Source: Taxillus chinensis (taxonomy: Eukaryota; Streptophyta; Magnoliopsida; Santalales; Loranthaceae). Taken from it: a stretch of DNA of 64,000 bases. The first letter of the stretch is position 1. Every line of letters begins with the position of its first letter. The notes beneath the pieces were generated by a model. It did no database searches. It worked only from the letters and a program-made list of their open reading frames with translations, and was not told where the DNA came from. Where the stretch lies: the NCBI GenBank assembly GCA_023512835.1, contig CM042087.1, positions 7,260,550 to 7,324,549 of the forward strand, written 5' to 3'. The position numbers and the translations under genes are program-made. This document shows, one piece after another, positions 23,820 to 34,493 of the stretch.

Positions 23820-24220
23820 ACGGAATAAGAGAGACTTGTTGCGGAGAGAGAATCGAAATTGTCACTCCACTGGACTAAAGAAAAAGAAGACACGGACTAA
23901 GAAATCCGAATCTCATTCGAAAGGAGTAAGGACAATTGTTGCGGAGTAAGGACAACAAATGCGAAATAAGGAATCCGACCCATTACTCATGTGGAGTAAG
24001 GATTCACTGATACGGAGTAAGCATTCAGCACTTACTTTATGCGGAGTAAGGAAGCGCTGATGCGGAATAAGCTCTCCGAGCCTGCACTTCACGCGGAGTA
24101 AGAGGCGCTGACACGGAACAAGGATTCCAGGACTTCATTCATACGGAGTAAGCAACCATTGACATGGAGTAAGGATCCGAGCTTCGCTGATACGGAGTAA
24201 GGAACCTTATGACGGACTAA
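23820..24220 (+). repeat. GGAGTAAG-type unit array in copia A U3
   Basis: Units such as GCGGAGTAAGGA, CACGGACTAAG and ATACGGAGTAAGC recur about every 20-35 bp, separated by variable sequence often containing TCCGA. Equivalent arrays: 34548-34997, 35683-36240, 53637-54232. Confidence 0.9.
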
Positions 24221-24314
24221 GAAGATGCTACTTTATCATTTCCAAGCCGCTTTTATTGCAATCAGCTCGCTTCGTCCCGATGTAAAACAAACCCGTTGAA
24301 AACCAAAATTCTTA

Positions 24315-24519
24315 CACGTGGATTATGCGGAGATGTGGATGCGATCTCAAATGCAATTGGAATGAAGCAAGAAGTCACCACAACTTATGCTTCCAATATT
24401 TCGAGCTCCACATCCGCAGCAGTTAAAGCTTCAGCATTTTCTGATGAAGAACTTCAATGCTTCACACTGCTCGAAAAATGCAGTTCCAAGATAGATTCCT
24501 AGGATGTCTATATATATAC
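24315..24519 (+). promoter_or_regulatory. copia A LTR promoter: G-box and TATA
   Basis: CTTACACGTGGAT carries the G-box CACGTG (24315-24320); TATATATATA starts at 24508. The 193-bp distance is nearly the same in the other three family LTRs. Confidence 0.6.
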
Positions 24520-24832
24520 CTGAAGCAATGTAAAATAAATATACGCGCGCGCTCACTAATACTCATATACTTACAAGCGTGTATCGTGTGAAATAGCATA
24601 TACAGAGATTTACAGCCAATTGTGTGTAACCATAACAGAGTGTTGTGTTGTAATCAGCTGTTTGGCTTTGTTGTAATTATCTTCAGATAATAAAGCAACA
24701 TACTTCCACTACCTGGTTAATCTTCCGCACTGATTTTATCCGTTTAACCAGAGTGAATGTCTAGCCATTAAGAGAGAGAAAGAATTTTGAAAGAGCCTAT
24801 TCACCCCCCCTTTAGGCTCTCTGGGACCAACA

Positions 24833-25503
24833 GATGCTGAGAGAAGATGTCTATCCGAGTTGTACCTCTTCTCTCCTCAAGACATATGGACTATTCGTTC
24901 TGAGATGGGTCTGCTCACCACAAAAGACATAGACAACTTCTCTTGGGCAGTTAAGATGGAAATGAGGCTGTTTTCGTCCCTATACAAGGACAGGCACATG
25001 TTTGATATTTTGCCTTGTTGGAATGAAGGGTATCTTCCAGACTTAGCTGATATCCAGACCTTCATTAACGGAACTGCTGAGGATAGCACTCCTTGGAAGA
25101 CTCTTCAATCTGTCCTCATTCCATACCGGGTCATGATGCCGCACTTCATGCTGGTTGTCTTTATGATTCCGTCCAAGCAGCTGATCCTAATTGATTCCCA
25201 TCAAGTTGTGGAGCAAAATATTAGAAGGAATCAATTTGAGCCACTGCGTATTCATCTGACGGAAGCCATAAAGCAATCGGGGCTTTATGAAGAAAGGGGC
25301 TTGACTCCGTTGGGTTCGACTGAAAAGCTGAAGGCGACGGTCCGGGGCAAAAAGCTAGTGCCACAACAGCCTGATAGAGATAGCTGCAGAGCCTTTGTCT
25401 GTTTCTTCATCAAATCTATTGTCAAGGTGGATAAAAACTGGAACAGCATCCAAGCTTACACAATGGAGCAGACAATGGAGCTTAGAGAGAAGGCTGCAAC
25501 GAT
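24833..25503 (+). pseudogene. copia D extra ORF, C-terminal Ulp1-like (C48) protease part
   Basis: Best-preserved copy of the protease domain: about 220 codons open from 24833 to the G1 insertion. Landmarks: FSPQDIWTIRSEMG, VLIPYRVMMPHFML with putative catalytic His (25142-25144), LILIDSH with Asp (25193-25195), PQQPDRDSC with Gln (25367-25369) and Cys (25385-25387). Gln and Cys are six residues apart and the order His-Asp-Gln-Cys is that of the Ulp1/SENP family. After the Cys the usual Gly is Arg (SCRAF), while copies A and C have SCGAF. Cut on the left by copia A and on the right by gypsy G1, so the N-terminal part of D lies outside the window. Confidence 0.75.
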
Positions 25504-27466
25504 TGTCACGCCCTGGATTTCCAACCCACAGAAACCAGTTAATGAATCCCCATGCCCGCACCTGAAGGGACAAGGGGTTGGTGAGAACACCGAGAAAGGG
25601 ACCTTAGCACGGGTGCCGTCCCTAAACCATATCACACATATACTAAAATCTCATTTCAAAGCACATTACAAACACACATACATACATGTTCTTTCCCCCA
25701 CGGGGTTACCACATAGTTTTTTTTTCTTTTTTTACAATACAACAAAATAAACAAACACACACAAGGTCTTCGCCTCTGGTGAACCTCCTAGCTCCTGTAA
25801 GCACCTGAAACAAACAAAAACAAACACAACAGGAGGGGTGAGCAACCACAGCTCAGTAGGGATTATGTTTCCCCGACGCATCCCAACTCATAAACTAGTG
25901 TAGGCATGTGCTCATGTAATACTACATATACATATATATCACCAACTCAATCATGTACACATATTGAAATGAAAGAAAACCTCTCAGGTAATCCCAAACA
26001 TTGCCTCTCAGGCACACAGTACTGCCCCTCGGGCACAGCAGTGCCTCTCAGGCATAATATTGCCTCTCAGGCACAATATTACCTCTCAGGCACAATAGCC
26101 TCTTAGGCTCTGAACAAATCTCACCTCCTAGGTCCTCAACAGTAGCCTCCCAGGCTTACCAAGATAGCCTCGCATGCCCACATGACCACTTGAGTTTACA
26201 ACTCTATCCTTATGTCTTGACCAAGAGAGAGGATTCTCGTAGAAGCTATTTTCTTGAAATAAAAAGTCCCGGCATTGGCTCCCAATATCATAACTAAGAT
26301 AATCTGATTTTTGGGGATTTTTCTGAGGGGTCTAACCCCACTTTCCAAAAAGTCACCACTACGAACTTTTGAAGATTTCCGGGACTTTACACTAAATCTC
26401 ATTTTTCACATTTTGAAGGAGTGGGAATTAATGTTTCTAGTATTTTTCTTTGAATCCAAATGGGGGGTATTTCCTTATTTACATTGTAACTTAAGTATAA
26501 GAGAGGCATAAAGGTTTACAATGTAAATGGTTCAGTTCAGTCAAACTGCATTTCGACTCTGCCAGTGAACTATATTTTCGAATCTGTATTTTCGAATCTC
26601 TTTTCGGACTGTCTTCGACCCTCGAACCTACACTCGAACTACCTTCGAAAACTACCTTCAAAGTACCCATGGACTGCCTTCGAAACTCCCTTCGAAGTAC
26701 CTTCGAACCTTCGAAACGATACTCGAAAACTGCACATTCGACACTTGAAATTATACTACATCGAACCTACCTTCGAACCTTCAAAACTGCACATTCGAAA
26801 TTTTCAATTTCCAGTCGATCTCATCGGTACGTTTCCTTTCGATTCACGACGATTCTTGTTCATCATTGTTTTTCACCTATTTCTCTTCTGGATTCAACCC
26901 AGAAACCTCCAAACCTTTCGAAATCTCATAAAACTCATACCTAATAATATATATTAGGTTTTAAATTACGTCTTACCACTTAAAATACATTATGCATGCA
27001 AATAACAAGATTCAACCCAAAATTGGTTTTTTCCCCAAAACTTAGGGTTCATCCAAATTCCACGAATTTGGGGTTAATTCGCATGGTTTAGCTACTCTAG
27101 CAAGTAGAATCAACAAATAAGAGTGAGAATAACAAATCCCTACCTCGACTTTGGCCGATTTGAGCTCCGGATCGTCAATTCCTCTTTTCCCCCTTCTATT
27201 TCTCTCTCCTCTTATCTTTCTCTCTCTAGAAAGCAAGCACGTAAGACACTTAAGGATTTGAGTTCTTCACTGCCCTATTTATACTTTCCCATATTTAATT
27301 CATTAAAATATCAAAATTACCCTCACAGGGTCCCGACTCTAAATCGAGCCCAATTACTGTCAAAACTCTCTATTCGACGAATACGTTGTTATACTAATAT
27401 TCACATCCCTCGATGTGCATTCCATCACATGGCTCTCTCCCAGAACCCCAAACACGGGTCATTACA
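25504..27466 (-). repeat. G1 3' LTR
   Basis: 1963 bp, plus-strand edges TGTCACGCC and GGGTCATTACA. It contains a CCTCTCAGGCA minisatellite (25992-26110), the conserved GAGCAACCACAGCTCAGTAGGG block (25838-25862), TTCGAA-rich sequence (26570-26830), and TATAAATAGGG in minus sense around 27275. Confidence 0.92.
25992..26110 (-). repeat. CCTCTCAGGCACAATAT minisatellite in G1 3' LTR
   Basis: About six imperfect units of TGCCTCTCAGGCACA. The partner LTR (33660-33720) has about three, so the array changed length after insertion. Confidence 0.85.
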
Positions 27467-27484
27467 TCCTCTCCCCCTTAAAAG
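27467..27484 (-). promoter_or_regulatory. G1 polypurine tract
   Basis: Minus sense CTTTTAAGGGGGAGAGGA adjoining the LTR edge TGTAATGACCC. Confidence 0.8.
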
Positions 27485-28072
27485 CTTTTTGTCCCCGAAA
27501 AGAAACAAAAGAGCCAAACAACAACACAAAGTTACACTCAAACTCAACAAATCCATCGCAAAAGCCAAACTCACTCACAAACATGCCACACAGCTCACAA
27601 CTCACAACAAGCCGAAACAGGCACAAACAACCCCACAAGGAAGTCACAACTCACAAAGACACTTACCTATCCAATACATGTTTAACCAAATAGATCACAT
27701 ATATTCAACACCACAAAGCCATATTCAACACCACAAAACCACATATCACATATCACCTCATATCACATATCACATATGTGAAAATCACATATCACCTCAT
27801 ATCACATATCACATATGTGAAACCAAACAAAACACAAAATAACGGCATATCTCACATGTGCACAAACCCACCTAAACGAACGCAAGAATAACACATAAAC
27901 AATAAACAATAAACACATGAAGCACATCATACACCTAATAAACACGAAAACACAAACCCAAGAAACACACCATACACATAAGAAACACGAACCCACATAT
28001 CTCATATGTGCATAATACCACGTCACATAAGACAGAGCACATACCATATAAGGCTTTCACCACCTCCCTCCC
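27485..28072 (-). other. G1 3' untranslated region
   Basis: About 590 bp between pol stop and PPT, dominated by CACATATCACATAT and AAACACA repeats. 27725-27820 is a short tandem of CACATATCAC-type units. No coding signal. Confidence 0.65.
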
Positions 28073-29575
28073 TCAAGATTGTTCGTCCTCGAACAACTCG
28101 GGGTAATGCTCCCGCATCTCCACCTCGCGTTCCCATGTCTCCTCCTCCATGCCATGGTGTCTCCACAAGACACGAACCAAAGGGATAACTTTGCCTCGCA
28201 AAAGCTTTTCCCGCCTGTCCACGACCCGAACAGGAACCTCAACAATAGAGATATCATCAGCAATATCCAGATCACCCCAATCAATCACATGAGATGGGTC
28301 TGGATGATATTTGCGCAAATGCGACACGTGGAACACATTGTGCACCCTGCTCAATCGTGGCAGAAGAGCCAATCGATATGCCACAGGACCAACTCGGTCC
28401 AGAATCGTGGGCGATAGTTTGGAACCTTTCCCAAACCGTCGATGTCCTTTCCTCGGGAACACACAGAGGAATACATGATCGCCCACTGAAAACTCTAAAG
28501 GCCTCTGCCTCTGATCCGCATAGGATTTCTGCCTACTCCGGGCTGTCAAAAGACGCTGACGAATCATTTTCACCTTGTCGGTGGCCTCCTGGACCAGATG
28601 TGGTCCCAAGAGAGCGGCCTCGCCCACCTCAGTCCAACACAATGGAGACCGACAAGGCCTCCCATACAATGCCTCAAATGGTGCCATCCCAATGGACACC
28701 TGATAGCTGTTGTTGTAAGCAAACTCCACCAATGGTAGGTGCGTGGCCCACGAACCCCCAAAATCCAACACACATGCTCACAGCATATCCTCCAAGGTCT
28801 GGATCGTCCTCTCAGACTGACCATCCATCTCAGGATGAAAAGTTGTACTCAAGTTCAGCTTTGTCCCCAAAGCCTCCTGCAAACCTGCCCAAAAGTGGGA
28901 TGTAAACCTCGCATCCCTATCCGATACAATAGATGAGGGCACCCCATGTAACCTCACGATCTCACTGATATACAGCTGGCTCAAAGCCCCAATAGGATCC
29001 CACTCCCTTGTAGCTAGGAAATGGGCTGATTTCGTCAGCCGATCCACAATAACCCAAATCATGTCCTTCCTCCCCGAGGTAGGTGGAAGTCTTGTCACGA
29101 AATCCATCGTAATGTGATCCCATTTCCAGTCTGCCACTGCTAAGGGCTGCAACATACCCGCTGGACGCTGGTGCTCCGCCTTTACCTGTTGGCAGGTAAA
29201 GCATGCAGAAACAAACTCTGCCACATCCCTTTTCATCCTAGGCCACCAAAAATGTCTCCGAAGAGAATGGTACATCTTGGTGCCTCCTGGATGAACAGCA
29301 ACTCTGGACTGATGGAACTCCCTCATCACATCCCTACGAAGAGGAGACGCCACAATCAGATGCCCCTGAAAGGTCAACTCATGCTCAGGACCCTCGGCCC
29401 AATCTCCTGCTAGTTCCCCAGCTAAAATCCGTGCACGGAGTGCCTCACACTCATTATCCCCCAATTGTCCCTCTTGGACTCGCTGATATAACTCAGGCAC
29501 CACAACAATAGGGCTCAAAACCATTCCTCTCTCAGAGGTACTAGGCTGGAGCTGCAATATAGCCAACTGCTCCAT
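28073..29575 (-). pseudogene. G1 integrase with C-terminal chromodomain-like segment
   Basis: Minus strand. HHCC zinc region [18 protein letters not shown] through ACFTCQQVK (about 29310-29180). Catalytic core: MDFVTRLP (near 29100), [10 protein letters not shown] (near 28900), QSERTIQTL (near 28800), supplying the D, D, E residues. C-terminal GPVAYRLALLPRLSRVHNVF (near 28400-28340) and a chromodomain-like tail VLWRHHGMEEETWE (near 28150), ending EDEQS with TGA at 28073. One internal TGA at 28773-28775 replaces an Arg codon (G2 reads MLRACVLD), otherwise the frame is open. The chromodomain-type tail is what places G1 with Tekay/Del-like chromoviruses. Confidence 0.9.
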
Positions 29576-29581
29576 CAGTTT

Positions 29582-30923
29582 TCACTCTCTCATAGCCACC
29601 TCGGCCTTGTTCTTCCTACTCAGAGCATCTGCCACCACATTCCCCTTACCAGGGGTATACGCAAGGGTAAAATCAAACGTCTGTAGATACTCTATCCATC
29701 GACGCTGCCTTAGGTTCAAATCCTTCTGGGTAAAGATATACTGAAGACTCCGATGGTCTGTATACACCACAAACCTGTCCCCCAAAAGATAATGTTGCCA
29801 ACTCTTTAAGGCAAAGATCACCGCCGCCAACTCTAAATCATGCGTGGGGTAGTTCAATTCATGAGGTTTCAACTGCCACGAACCATACGTAATCACATTG
29901 CGCTCTTGCATCAACACACACCCTAGGCCTACTCTGGACGCATCACAATATACCTCATAAGGCACCCCCTCTCGTGGTAATCTCAACACTGGCGCGGTGG
30001 TCAACCGGGCTTTTAAAGTCTCAAAAGCCTGCTGGCACTTGTCAGTCCACTCAAATTTGACCCCCTTCCGAGTCAATGCTGTCAAAGGTGCTGACAAACG
30101 GGAGAACCCCTCCACAAAGCGCCGATAATACCCTGCCAAGCCTAAAAAGCTCCTAATCTCAAACACATTCACTAGTCTCCTCCACGATGACACTGCCTCA
30201 ATCTTAGCTGGGTCCACTCGGACTCCTCCAGCTGATACCACATGGCCAAGGAAATGCACTTCCTGCATCCAAAAGTCACTTACTGAACTTGGCATACAAC
30301 TGATGCTCCCTCAATGTCTGCAAAGCTATAGCCAAATGTTCCTCATGCTCCAATCTGGTCTTGGAGTACACAAGGATGTCATCAATGAATACCACCACAA
30401 AGGAATCCAAGTAAGGAGCAAACACCTGGTTCATTAACTGCATAAATACCGCAGGTGCATTAGTGAGCCCAAAAGGCATCACCAGCCACTCATAATGCCC
30501 ATATCGACACCGAAAAGCAGTTTTGGGGATATCCTCCTTTCTGACTCTCAACTGATGATATCTTGATCTCAAATCTATCTTTGAAAACCACTGAGCCCCG
30601 CTCAATTGATCAAACAAATCATCTATTTGAGGCAATGGGTATTTGTTCTTTACCGTTACTTGGTTTAGTTTTCTGTAATCAATACACAACCGCAACGTCC
30701 CATCTGCTTTCTTGGCAAAAAGTACTGGAGCACCCCAAGGCGAAGTACTCGGTCGAATAAATCTCTTGCCCTCCAGTTCCTCTAGTTGTTTCTGCAGCTC
30801 TCTTAACTCCGCAGGCCCCATCCGATAGGCCACCTGCGAGATAGGCCCTACCCCCGGTAGCAACTCAATGCAAAACTCTATACCCGTCTCAGGTGGTAGA
30901 CTCCACAACTCCTCTGGAAACAC
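29582..30923 (-). pseudogene. G1 reverse transcriptase and RNase H, one frameshift
   Basis: RT from [75 protein letters not shown], catalytic [10 protein letters not shown] near 30385. A single frameshift near 30285 separates this from the continuing [26 protein letters not shown], then RNase [19 protein letters not shown] (near 29950), [26 protein letters not shown]. It ends in the [16 protein letters not shown] linker; a TGA at 29579-29581 then precedes the integrase frame. Lengths fit a full-size gypsy RT-RNase H. Confidence 0.92.
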
Positions 30924-31497
30924 ATCCTAGAACTGGTCCACGACCACTAGCCATACTCTCTTCTCTACATTCCCCTCGGCAAATGTGAGTGTTGCCAATC
31001 TATGAGTAATGGCGCCCCACTACTCCACCATCGGTCCAGCTCGACTCGCCTCACGATCCCATTCACCCAACAAGGTGCAAGGAAGCCCTGTTGGTGACAC
31101 AAAAGATACCCGCCGTCTATAATAATCAATAGTAGCTTGGAAGGTTTCAACCAATCCATGCCCAAAATCAAATCAAATGCCCTCAAAGGCATGACATATA
31201 AGTCAAATGACAACTCTATATCACCCACAGTGAGAATACACTGGTGACTCACCTGTCGCACCTCGTAGATACCACCCACTGGTGATTCAATAGACAGTGG
31301 CCTCTCAACTGCACCACTCTCTAAGCCAAGGCTATTCACTACAGATTCAGCAACAAAGGAACACGATGCACCCGTATCAAACAAAACAGATACAAGTGTG
31401 CGAGAAATCAAAATCGTACCTCGTACAACTGAAGGTCCTGCCCCGCCCTCAGTAGTTGAGGATGGAACCTCTGCCTCCTCCTGCGGTGTCGTGGTCA
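30924..31497 (-). pseudogene. G1 aspartic protease region
   Basis: LFDTGASCSFVAESVVNSL near 31380 gives the D-T-G active site; FDLILGMDWL near 31165 is the second conserved block. A one-base lesion near 31140 (after GMDWLK) shifts the frame, and a TAG at 30927 interrupts the linker to RT. In G2 the same linker is open (KVEKRVWPAVVDQFQDVFPEE). Confidence 0.88.
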
Positions 31498-32818
31498 AGG
31501 CAAACACTTTGCCCTGAGCTGCACTACCAGTAGCCTCGCTCCTCTGTCCTCTCTCCTCTGTATGGATCCCACTCTGGACCCCTTCACCTCCATGTGGCTG
31601 CCTCTCTGGCCTCCCCTGGGGTCTAGACTGACTAGAACCTGCCTGACCGCCCTGCCACTAACGGGCTGGTCTCTCCCCTGGAGCTCTAAACTGGGTGTCA
31701 CCTCGGACACTCTATGCTACCCCTCCAGCACCGCTCATACTACCTCTGCTACGGCACACTCTGCTTAAGTGCCCCTCTCGCCCACAAGTGCGGCATGTCA
31801 AATGTCTCCGGGGACACTCCCGTTTCCAGTGTCCTGGATCCCCACAACACAAACAACGTCCTGGTGGACCACCCGTCGAACCCCCCTATCTCCCACTAAG
31901 GTAGGACCACGCTGGCACCACTAGAGCCTGACCCCTCTCTCTAGAGCTGCTCCCAAACTCTATCTTAGGCCTCTTGGAATCAGATCCACTCTGGAGATGT
32001 CATCCCTGATGGGCCTGTCTCCCCTCGTCGAGACCCCTCTCAACAATACGGGCCGTCTCCACTGTCTCTGAATATGTCCTCAGACGGAATGCCTCAACTC
32101 TCTGTTTGAGGGCAGGCCTCAAACCCAAGGTAAACTTATGGGCCTTTAAGTCATCCTGGGCCACAGTCTCTGGAGCAAACCTACTCAGGTTCCTGAACTC
32201 CCGCTCATACTCTGACACTGTCCTCAATCCCTGCCTCAGACCGGCAAACTCTTCCCTCTTCTGCCACCTCACGGACTCAGGGAAGAACTGATCATGAAAT
32301 AACTGAAGGAACTCATCCCACAGCATCATCTGCACATCACGGCTCCCAGCAACACTAAGCCACCACTCCAGGGCTTCACCCTCCAACTGTCTCACTGCCA
32401 ATCTCACCTTATCCTCCTCCCGCGGTGTGAGAAAGGAGAATAAGTGCTCAATATGCCTCAGCCAGTGCTCTGCAGCCACTGGATCGCCCCCTCCCAGGAA
32501 TTTACTCGGTTGTTCCTTTCGGAACCTCGTGACCACATCCTCATCAACATGTCGGGTCTCCACTGCCTCGTGTGGAACCCTATCCTCACACTTGGACTCC
32601 TCTCTGGGTGGTGGTGGAACCACTTGCTGTGCCGCTAACTCACGGCGCACCGCTTCCCAAACCTCGTCCCCCATACTTTCCCTCAACACCCCCACTTGGG
32701 CCACAAGCTGTGCCAACAACTCATTTCCCCCAACGGATTGCCCCGCATCCGGTCCCACATGGGTGGAAGACTCATCACCAATTGCCTCAGACGCACGTAG
32801 CACTCTCCTCGGAGGCAT
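31498..32818 (-). pseudogene. G1 gag with two CCHC zinc knuckles
   Basis: Start MPPRRVLRASEA at 32818, the first Met of the conserved region. Capsid core: VVTRFRKEQPSKFLGGG, AAEHWLRHIEHLF, LEGEALEWWLSVAGSR, FHDQFFPESVRWQKREEF, YEREFRNLSRFAPE, FTLGLRPALKQRVEA. The first 270 codons are intact up to TGA at 32000-32002, an Arg codon in G2 (HQGRRL). Two zinc knuckles follow at about 31775-31860, CLCCGDPGHWKREC and CRTCGREGHLSRVC, in a different frame. Gag core and knuckle spacing are typical for chromoviruses. Confidence 0.9.
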
Positions 32819-33154
32819 TTTCACTACACAAAGAAAGAATGGTTCAATCTCTAGTCCATCCCCATCACATGGGTCAATCACACATATGGCACATATATAA
32901 GCTGTCACATAGTCACACATGTCTATATTGTCACATAGTTATTCATATCATCACATATAGCACATCAAATCAGTTTCACATTCTCAATGCAAACTAGTGC
33001 CTATCCATGCATGCACACCTACACAATAACTGATTATCCTCAGTACACCTCAGAGGCTCATACAGGATCGTGTTGATCAGGCACGTCCCTCTATACCCCT
33101 CAAAAGGACTCAAGAGTAATCAATCACCCCACTACCCTAGGCCAACTAGACCAT
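32819..33154 (-). other. G1 5' leader
   Basis: Untranslated leader between PBS and gag Met, A/T-rich with CACATAT repeats (32880-32960). It has the CCTAGGCCAACTAGACCATG block beside the PBS, as in G2. Confidence 0.7.
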
Positions 33155-33166
33155 GCTCTGATACCA
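33155..33166 (-). promoter_or_regulatory. G1 primer-binding site (initiator tRNA-Met)
   Basis: Minus sense TGGTATCAGAGC, two bases from the LTR edge at 33169. Confidence 0.92.
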
Positions 33167-33168
33167 TC

Positions 33169-34493
33169 TGTCACGCCTCGGATTTTCGACCCACAGAAAC
33201 CAGTTAGTGAATCCCCATGCCCGCACCCGAAGGGACAAGGGGTTGGTGAGAACACCGAGAAAGAGACCTTAGCATGGGTGCCGCCCCTAAACCATATCAC
33301 ACATATACTAAAATCTCATTTCAAAGCACAGTACAAACACACATACATACATGTTCTTTCCCCCACGGGGTTACCACATAGTTTTTTTTTCTTTTTTTAC
33401 AATACAACAAAATAAACAAACACACACAAGGTCTTCACCTCTGGTGAACCTTCTAGCTCCTGTAAGCACCTGAAACAAACAAAAACAAACACAACAGGAG
33501 GGGTGAGCAACCACAGCTCAGTAGGGATTATGTTTCCCCGACCCATCCCAACTCATAAACTAGTGTAGGCATGTGCTCATGTAATGCTACATATACATAT
33601 ATATCACCAACTCAATCATGTACACATATTGAAATGAAAGAAAACCTCTCAGGTAATCCCAAACATTGCCTCTCAGGCACACAGTATTGCCCCTCGGGCA
33701 CAGCAATGCCTCTCAGGCTCTGAACAAATCTCACCTCCCAGGTCCTCAACAGTAGCCTCCCAGGCTTACTAAGATAGCCTTGCATGCCCACATGACCACT
33801 TGAGTTCACAACTCTATCCTTATGTCTTGACCAAGAGAGAGGATTCTCGTAGAAGCTATTTTCTTGAAATAAAAAGACCCGACATTGGCTCCCCATAGCA
33901 TAACTAAGATAATCTGATTTTTGGGGATTTTTCGGAGGGGTCTAACCCCACTTTCCAAAAAGTCACCACTACGAACTTTTGAAAATTTCCGGGATTTTAC
34001 ACTAAATCCCATTTTTCACATTTTGAAGGAGTGGGAATTAATTTTTCTAGTATTTTTCTTTGAATCCAAATGGGGGGTATTTCCTTATTTATATTGTAAC
34101 TTAAGTATAAGAGAGGCATAAAGGTTTACAATATAAATGGTTCAGTCCAATCAAACTGCATTTCGACTCTGCCAGTGAACTATATTTTCGAATCTGTATT
34201 TTCGAATCTCTTTTCGGACTGCCTTCGACGCTTGAACCTACACTCGAACTTCCTTCGAAAACTACCTTCGAGGTACCCATGAACTGCCTTTGAAACTCCC
34301 TTCGAAGTACCTTTGAACCTTCAAAACGATACTCGAAAACTACACATTCGACACTCGAAATTACACTACATTGAACCTACCTTCGAACCTTCGAAACTGC
34401 ACATTCAAATTTTTCAATTTCCAGTCGATCTCATCGGCTGTTCTGCTCAGTTCACGATAGTTACTGTTCATCATCGTTTTTCACCTGTTTCAT
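33169..34493 (-). repeat. G1 5' LTR, outer end missing
   Basis: Matches 25504-26890 at high identity apart from fewer CCTCTCAGGCA units. The match stops near 34493 (TTTTTCACCTGTTTC), where copia LTR sequence begins. The lost part includes the region with the TATA box. Confidence 0.9.

Larger units (their letters stand above)
1923..24832 (+). mobile_element. Ty1/copia SIRE-like element, copy A (5' part outside window)
   Basis: Collinear with copy C: pol tail, RT, RNase H, long spacer, extra ORF, PPT and LTR. The body is split by solo LTR H, which holds G2 and I, at 5115-20166 with TSD GAATC on both sides. The 3' LTR ends ...CCAACA at 24832. The following bases GATGC begin coding sequence of copy D, so A inserted into the extra ORF of another member of its own family. 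The 5' half lies beyond the gypsy LTR at 1-1922. Confidence 0.85.
23489..24832 (+). repeat. copia A 3' LTR
   Basis: 1344 bp, TGTTAGATCAAA to GGGACCAACA. U3 holds an array of GGAGTAAG-type units (about 23820-24220), G-box 24315-24320, TATA at 24508-24519, a polyadenylation-like AATAAAG at 24689, and an inverted repeat CTGGTT/AACCAG at 24713-24752. Confidence 0.92.
25504..34493 (-). mobile_element. Ty3/gypsy chromovirus G1 (Tekay/Del-like)
   Basis: LTR 25504-27466, pol and gag on the minus strand, PBS 33155-33166, 5' LTR 33169-34493 truncated at its outer end. It inserted in the extra ORF of copia D after ...GCAACGAT. The outer 640 bp of the 5' LTR are missing, so no TSD can be tested. The polyprotein is much better preserved than in G2. 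Confidence 0.92.

Noticed and set aside
27123..27842. 239-codon plus-strand open frame over the G1 LTR and 3' UTR
   Set aside because: Crosses the LTR edge and PPT and is rich in simple repeats (HITYHI-type); no domain, opposite to the element's sense.
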